17,657 bases of DNA from DATAYA01 sp036272815 (GTDB lineage: Bacteria > Pseudomonadota > Alphaproteobacteria > Acetobacterales > Acetobacteraceae), in the NCBI GenBank assembly GCA_036272815.1, contig DATAYA010000110.1:1-17657 (forward strand), read 5' to 3'. The stretch's first letter is position 1; each line of letters begins with the position of its first letter. Below are positions 14,010-17,657 of the stretch, one piece after another. Both the position numbers and the translations under genes were made by a program. The notes beneath the pieces were generated by a model. The model saw only the letters and a program-made list of their open reading frames with translations. It was not told the DNA's origin and searched no databases.

Positions 14010-15323
14010 GTGAACCTCGCCCGCCTGCTCGCCGCCCGCAACGCCGCCGGCAGTCCGGTGCGTGCCGGCCTGATCGGCGCCGGCAAGTTCGGCGCCATGT
14101 TCCTCGCCCAGGTACCGACGACGCCCGGCCTCGCGGTCAGCGTGATCGCCGACCTCGCCCCCGACCGCGCCCGCGCCGCCTGCCGCGTTGTCGGCTGGGG
14201 GCCTGAGCGGATCGCGGCCACGGATTTCGTCGAGGACGGCGCGGCGCTCGCCGCGCGCGACGACGTGGACGTGCTGATCGAGGCGACGGGCAGCCCGGCC
14301 GCCGGCATCGCCCATGCCCGCGCCGCGATCGCGGCGGGCAAGCATGTCGTGATGGTCAATGTCGAGGCCGACGTGCTCGCCGGCCCCCTGTTGGCGGCGG
14401 AGGCGCGGCGCGCGGGCGTGGTCTATTCGCTCGCCTATGGCGACCAGCCGGCGCTGGTGTGCGAGATGGTGGACTGGGCGCGCGCCTGCGGTTTCTCCGT
14501 TGTCGCCGCCGGGAAGGGAACAAAGTACCTGCCGCTCTATCACGGCGTCACCCCGCGCGAGGTGTGGCGGCATTACGGCCTCTCCGAGGAGCAGGCGCGG
14601 GCGGCGGGGATGAACCCGCAGATGTTCAACTCCTTCCTCGACGGCACCAAATCGGCGATCGAGATGGCGGCGGTCGCCAACGCGACCGGACTCGGCGTGC
14701 CGCGTGCGGGTCTCGCCTTCCCGCCCTGCGGCGTCGATGACCTTCCGAACGTGCTGCGGCCGCGGAGCGATGGCGGCGTGCTCGACCGCGCCGGGATGGT
14801 AGAGGTCGTCTCATGCATCGAGCGCGACGGGCGGCCGGTGTTCCGCGACCTGCGCTGGGGCGTCTATGTCGTGATCGAGGCGCCGGGACGCTATGCCGCG
14901 GACTGCTTCCGCCAGTACGGCCTGCGCACCGATGAGACCGGCCGCTACGCCGCAATGTACAAGCCCTTCCACCTGATCGGGCTCGAACTCAACATTTCCA
15001 TTCTCTCCGCGGCGCTGCGCGGCGAGCCGACCGGGCAGGCGCAGGGCTTTGTCGGCGATGTCGCCGCCGTCGCGAAGCGCCCGCTTAGGGCGGGCGAAAT
15101 GCTGGACGGCGAGGGCGGATTCACCGTCTGGGGGCGGCTGCTGCCGGCCGCCGACAGCCTCGCCGCCGGCGCGCTGCCGATCGGGCTCGCGCACGGCGTG
15201 CGGCTGCGGCAGCCGATCGCGCAAGGTGCGGTGCTGGCATGGGCGGATGTCGAGCCGATCGAGACCGAGACGGCTTCCGTCCGGCGGCAGATGGAGGCGG
15301 CGTTCGCGCAGGCGCAAGCGTAA
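14010..15323 (+). CDS. NAD(P)-dependent oxidoreductase with C-terminal SAF domain (homoserine-dehydrogenase-like)
   Basis: 437-residue cytosolic oxidoreductase. The N-terminal Rossmann domain has GAGKFG at 23-28, then 'DVDVLIEATGSPAAG' and 'GKHVVMVNVEADVLAG', as in the homoserine-dehydrogenase-like NAD-binding family. A central catalytic region follows. The C-terminus, from about residue 350 ('VAKRPLRAGEMLDGEGG' to 'LRQPIAQGAVLAWADV'), is a SAF domain, which often causes misannotation as FlgA. The physiological substrate of this family is largely unsettled; sugar-acid or hydroxy-acid metabolism is likely. The start is GTG at 14010, chosen because family members begin '[MV]NL-x-RLL' just ahead of the Rossmann fold; the in-frame upstream sequence is the shadow of the divergent gene. 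The ribosome site is weak (GGGAACGG). Confidence 0.9.
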   Translation: MNLARLLAARNAAGSPVRAGLIGAGKFGAMFLAQVPTTPGLAVSVIADLAPDRARAACRVVGWGPERIAATDFVEDGAALAARDDVDVLIEATGSPAAGIAHARAAIAAGKHVVMVNVEADVLAGPLLAAEARRAGVVYSLAYGDQPALVCEMVDWARACGFSVVAAGKGTKYLPLYHGVTPREVWRHYGLSEEQARAAGMNPQMFNSFLDGTKSAIEMAAVANATGLGVPRAGLAFPPCGVDDLPNVLRPRSDGGVLDRAGMVEVVSCIERDGRPVFRDLRWGVYVVIEAPGRYAADCFRQYGLRTDETGRYAAMYKPFHLIGLELNISILSAALRGEPTGQAQGFVGDVAAVAKRPLRAGEMLDGEGGFTVWGRLLPAADSLAAGALPIGLAHGVRLRQPIAQGAVLAWADVEPIETETASVRRQMEAAFAQAQA

Positions 15324-15332
15324 GCGTAAGCG
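15306..15332 (+). repeat. Hexanucleotide tandem repeat across a stop codon
   Basis: Four and a half degenerate copies of GCG(C/T)A(A/G): GCGCAG, GCGCAA, GCGTAA, GCGTAA, then GCG. The repeat spans the TAA stop (15321-15323) of the SAF-domain oxidoreductase. A repeat-unit change would keep the frame because the unit is six bases. It lies in the 25-base gap before the convergent glycosyltransferase stop. Confidence 0.6.
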
Positions 15333-15348
15333 GCTGAATAGGCCCCGC

Positions 15349-16491
15349 TCAGCGTCGCCGCCAGACCAGGGTTGCCGACACGGCGTAATTCCAGACCACG
15401 CCGATCGCGGCGCCGACGGCACCTGCCGGCGTCCAGCCGAAATGCTCGCGGTAGAGCGTCTGCGCGATGCCGACATTGGCGATCACGCCGACCCCGCAGA
15501 CGGCGGCGAACACCACCAGCCCGCGCCACAGCGCCGCCCCGCGCAGCCGCTGGTCGCGATAGGTGATCGCGTTGTTGAGCTGGAAGTTGGCAATCGTCGC
15601 GACCACCGTACCGAGCAATTGCGACGCGCCGAAATCGAGCCCCGCCGTCCGCCCCGCCTGCAGGAACGCCAGATTCACCAGCACGCCGAAGCCGCCGACC
15701 AGCGCGAAGGAGACGAAGCGCAGCGGCAGCAGCCCGCCCAGTGCCTTGTCGAGCAGCAGCGCCCCGAACTGGACGACCACCTGGATGTCGAGCTTGCTCT
15801 CCCCGGCGCCGCGCGCGTGCAGGCTTGCCGGCACCTCGCAGACGCGCAGTGGCGCCGGCGCCGAGAGCAGCACGTCGAGCAGGATCTTGAATCCCTGACC
15901 CGTCAGGCGCGGGGCCAGGCGCTCGAAACTCGCCCGCTCCAGCAGGAAGAAGCCGCTCATCGGATCGGAGAGCGCCGCCCCGCTCGCCGCCTTCGCGAGG
16001 CGGATGCCGAGGCCGGAGATGCGGTGGCGCCAGGGGCTGCCAAGCCCGGCGGCGTCGGCGTGCTCGATATGGCGGCTGCCCACGACGAGGTCGCAGCCGC
16101 CGTTGCGCAGGCGCGCGCGCATCTCGGGCAGGCGGGTCTCGTCGTGCTGCAGGTCGCCGTCCATCACCGCGATCAGGTCGGCCGATGACGACAGCGCCCC
16201 TTCGATCACGGCGGAGGCGAGACCGCGGCGCCCGATGCGGCGGATGCAGCGGATGCGCGGATCGGCGCGGGCCAGCCGGCGCACCTCGGCGGCGGTACCG
16301 TCGGGGCTGTCGTCGTCGACGAACACCGCCTCCCACGCGATGCCGTCGAGCGCCGCGGCGAGCCGGGCCGCAAGAGGTGCGACGTTGCGGCGCTCGTTGT
16401 AGCAGGGGATTACGACCGTCAGCTCGGGCGCTGGCGCCGACGGCAGGTCCGACGCTGGCGCCGGCAGAGCTTGTGACAGCAGTTCGGCCAT
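15349..16491 (-). CDS. Glycosyltransferase family 2 (DPM1-like) fused to a GtrA membrane domain
   Basis: 380-residue inner-membrane protein. The N-terminal GT2 domain carries 'VVIPCYNER' (26-34), 'VDDDSPDGT' (58-66) and DGDLQHDE (111-118) with the metal-binding Asp111/Asp113, as in polyprenyl-phosphate mannose/glucose synthases. From about residue 245 a GtrA/DPMS-type domain follows with four hydrophobic helices ('LRFVSFALVGGFGVLVNLAFL' region onward), ending in WRRR. It probably transfers a sugar from a nucleotide sugar to a lipid phosphate for envelope glycan modification. ATG at 16491 is preferred over GTG 16518, because the GT2 domain begins near residue 24 and the longer N-terminus adds nothing recognisable. 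It lies 37 bases downstream of the comM remnant and is convergent with the oxidoreductase. Confidence 0.92.
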   Translation of the reverse strand: MAELLSQALPAPASDLPSAPAPELTVVIPCYNERRNVAPLAARLAAALDGIAWEAVFVDDDSPDGTAAEVRRLARADPRIRCIRRIGRRGLASAVIEGALSSSADLIAVMDGDLQHDETRLPEMRARLRNGGCDLVVGSRHIEHADAAGLGSPWRHRISGLGIRLAKAASGAALSDPMSGFFLLERASFERLAPRLTGQGFKILLDVLLSAPAPLRVCEVPASLHARGAGESKLDIQVVVQFGALLLDKALGGLLPLRFVSFALVGGFGVLVNLAFLQAGRTAGLDFGASQLLGTVVATIANFQLNNAITYRDQRLRGAALWRGLVVFAAVCGVGVIANVGIAQTLYREHFGWTPAGAVGAAIGVVWNYAVSATLVWRRR

Positions 16492-16528
16492 CGCGATATC
16501 CCGGAGCGGCGGCGCCACACCGACAAGT

Positions 16529-17527
16529 TCAGCCCGGCCGCCCCGGGCTGCGATAGCGGAAAGCTAGCGCCTCCGCCACGTCGGCCCGGCGCACCACCGC
16601 ACTCCCGGCGAGGTCGGCGATCGTGCGCCCGACCCGCAGCACGCGGGTAAAGCCGCGCGCCGAGAGGCCGAGCCGCTCGGACGCCTGCTCGGCCAAGGTG
16701 CGGGCCTCGGCGGCCACCTCGATCGCGCCCAGCTCGGCCTCCGCATTGCTGGCGGCGCCCTCGGCCCCGAAGCGTGTCCGCTGCCGCGTCCGCGCTTCGG
16801 CGACGCGGGCGGCGACCGTGGCGCTGCGTTCGCCGGGCGGCGCGCGGGACAATTCGGGCGCGGCCACCGGCTGGACCGACACCACGAGGTCGATGCGGTC
16901 GAGCAGCGGGCCGCTGATCCGCGCCTGGTAGTCCTCGCCGCAGCGCGGCGCCCGGCCGCATTCGCGCGCGGCATCGCCGAGATGGCCGCAGCGGCACGGG
17001 TTCATCGCGGCCACCATCAGGAAGCGCGCCGGATAGGTGACGTGCGCGCTGGCGCGAGAGACTGTGGTCCGTCCGGCCTCCAGCGGCTGGCGCAGCGCCT
17101 CCAGTGCCTGGCGCGGGAACTCGGGCAGTTCGTCGAGGAACAGCACGCCGCGATGCGCGAGGCTGACCTCGCCGGGCTTCGCGCGCTGGCCGCCGCCGGT
17201 CAGCGCCGCCTGCGAGGCGGAATGGTGCGGCTCGCGATACGGCGGCCGCATCACCAGCCGGCCGCCATCCAACATCCCGGCGACGCTGTGGACCATGCTG
17301 ACCTCCAGCGCCTCGGCGGGCGAGAGGTCGGGCAGCAGGCCGGGCAGGCGGGCGGCCAGCATCGACTTGCCGGAGCCGGGCGGCCCAACCAGCAGCAGGT
17401 TGTGTCGGCCGGCCGCGGCGATCTCCAGTGCCCGCTTGGCCGTCTCCATCCCCTTCACCTCGACGAGGTCCGGGCCGGGCGCGGCCGCGGCGCCGATCGC
17501 GGGCTCGGGCGGGCTGAGCTCCCAAGC
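16529..17527 (-). pseudogene. comM: ComM/YifB family AAA+ ATPase, N-terminally truncated
   Basis: The C-terminal ~330 residues of a ComM (YifB, Mg-chelatase-like) helicase, which in competent bacteria drives branch migration during DNA integration. Visible are 'EVKGMETAKRALEIAAAG', Walker A GPPGSGKSML, Walker B 'GVLFLDELPEF', the NPCRCGH motif, the arginine-rich 'LLDRID' segment and an intact C-terminal domain ending at TGA 16529. Full proteins are about 500 residues and begin with a ChlI/Lon-protease-like domain of roughly 170-190 residues, which is absent. The frame reads back through a Pro/Ala linker (PPEPAIGAAAAPGPD) to an in-frame TAG at 17530-17528. GTG at 17458 could start a 309-residue product. 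I judge it a disrupted gene or one cut at a rearrangement or assembly junction near 17522. Confidence 0.8.
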
Positions 17528-17657
17528 CTACCTAGGGACCTCGAGCAGAAGCAGCCCTGCTAGAGGGGTTTGGATTCGCGGTCTATAGGGAATGACGTCC
17601 TATGGTGATCGCTAACTAAGGGCAGATCGCGCTAGCTCGCTGTTTATGCTCACGATT
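17528..17657. other. AT-richer sequence of unknown origin at the window end
   Basis: From about 17522 onward the sequence no longer resembles the comM gene or the rest of the window. The last 77 bases are about 49% GC, several stop codons appear in all frames, and there is no recognisable coding sequence. It contains a 9-base-pair hairpin (17539-17566) and a short inverted repeat ATAGG/CCTAT (17585-17603 area). It may be the end of an inserted element, intergenic DNA brought in by rearrangement, or an assembly artefact. Confidence 0.5.
17539..17566. repeat. Imperfect hairpin / inverted repeat at the comM breakpoint
   Basis: CCTCGAGCAG (17539-17548) and CTGCTAGAGG (17557-17566) are inverted repeats matching at 9 of 10 positions, with an 8-base loop. 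The right arm is followed on the plus strand by GGTTTGG, which is not a proper T-run, so a rho-independent terminator is not well supported. A structured end of a mobile element is possible. Confidence 0.45.

Noticed and set aside
15324..15350. Bidirectional terminator between the convergent oxidoreductase and glycosyltransferase genes
   Set aside because: Only a 5-base AGCGG/CCGCT repeat without a T-run is present.
16419..17525. 368-residue minus-strand frame overlapping the comM remnant
   Set aside because: Out of frame with the clear Walker A, Walker B and NPCRCGH motifs; Arg/Gly/Pro-rich shadow.
1..17657. CRISPR arrays, tRNA or rRNA genes, transposase genes
   Set aside because: No regularly spaced repeats, cloverleaf-like sequences, rRNA signatures or transposase motifs were seen on either strand.

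Overview
The window is high-GC DNA (estimated upper 60s %GC by eye) from a Gram-negative bacterium. A Kdo-modifying hydroxylase homologue implies lipopolysaccharide. Gene style (GTG starts, NTGA overlaps, a Tat-exported peptide-type binding protein, a SAF-domain oxidoreductase) suggests an alphaproteobacterium, possibly Acetobacteraceae-like. That placement is inference only.

Positions 12104 down to 1 hold one long minus-strand gene train running off the left edge. In transcription order it encodes: a cyclase-family metal hydrolase; a two-subunit indolepyruvate-type 2-oxoacid:ferredoxin oxidoreductase; an FMN/2Fe-2S reductase; Rieske oxygenase alpha and beta subunits; a thiolase-fold protein lacking the catalytic cysteine; a DUF35 zinc-ribbon/OB partner; a short-chain dehydrogenase; a Tat-exported peptide-type binding protein; and two ABC permeases, the second cut by the window edge. 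Most junctions are 4-base NTGA overlaps, so this is very probably one operon. A plausible promoter lies at 12131-12160.

Taken together, the enzymes fit a CoA-dependent route for breaking down an indole-3-acetate-type compound (inference). The Rieske oxygenase and the dehydrogenase would make dioxindole-3-acetate. Its CoA thioester would undergo retro-aldol cleavage by the thiolase-like/DUF35 pair to isatin plus acetyl-CoA. The cyclase-family enzyme would open isatin to isatinate (2-aminophenylglyoxylate). The ferredoxin oxidoreductase would decarboxylate that to 2-aminobenzoyl-CoA, or alternatively would feed the pathway by making indoleacetyl-CoA from indolepyruvate. A CoA ligase or transferase is not in the window. 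Rieske-containing auxin-degradation loci (iad type) are known in Variovorax and Bradyrhizobium; I could not compare sequences with them.

A divergent 130-base region (12105-12234) separates the operon from an EctD/PhyH-like Fe(II)/2-oxoglutarate dioxygenase (plus). Next come a convergent Kdo-hydroxylase family gene (minus), a divergent SAF-domain NAD(P) oxidoreductase (plus), a convergent GT2-GtrA membrane glycosyltransferase (minus), and a comM/yifB gene (minus) lacking its N-terminal domain. Upstream of the comM remnant, from about 17522 to the window end, base composition changes abruptly (about 49% GC over the last 77 bases) and I see no gene. This looks like an insertion or rearrangement junction, or an assembly edge. 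No tRNA, rRNA, CRISPR array or recognisable transposase gene was seen.
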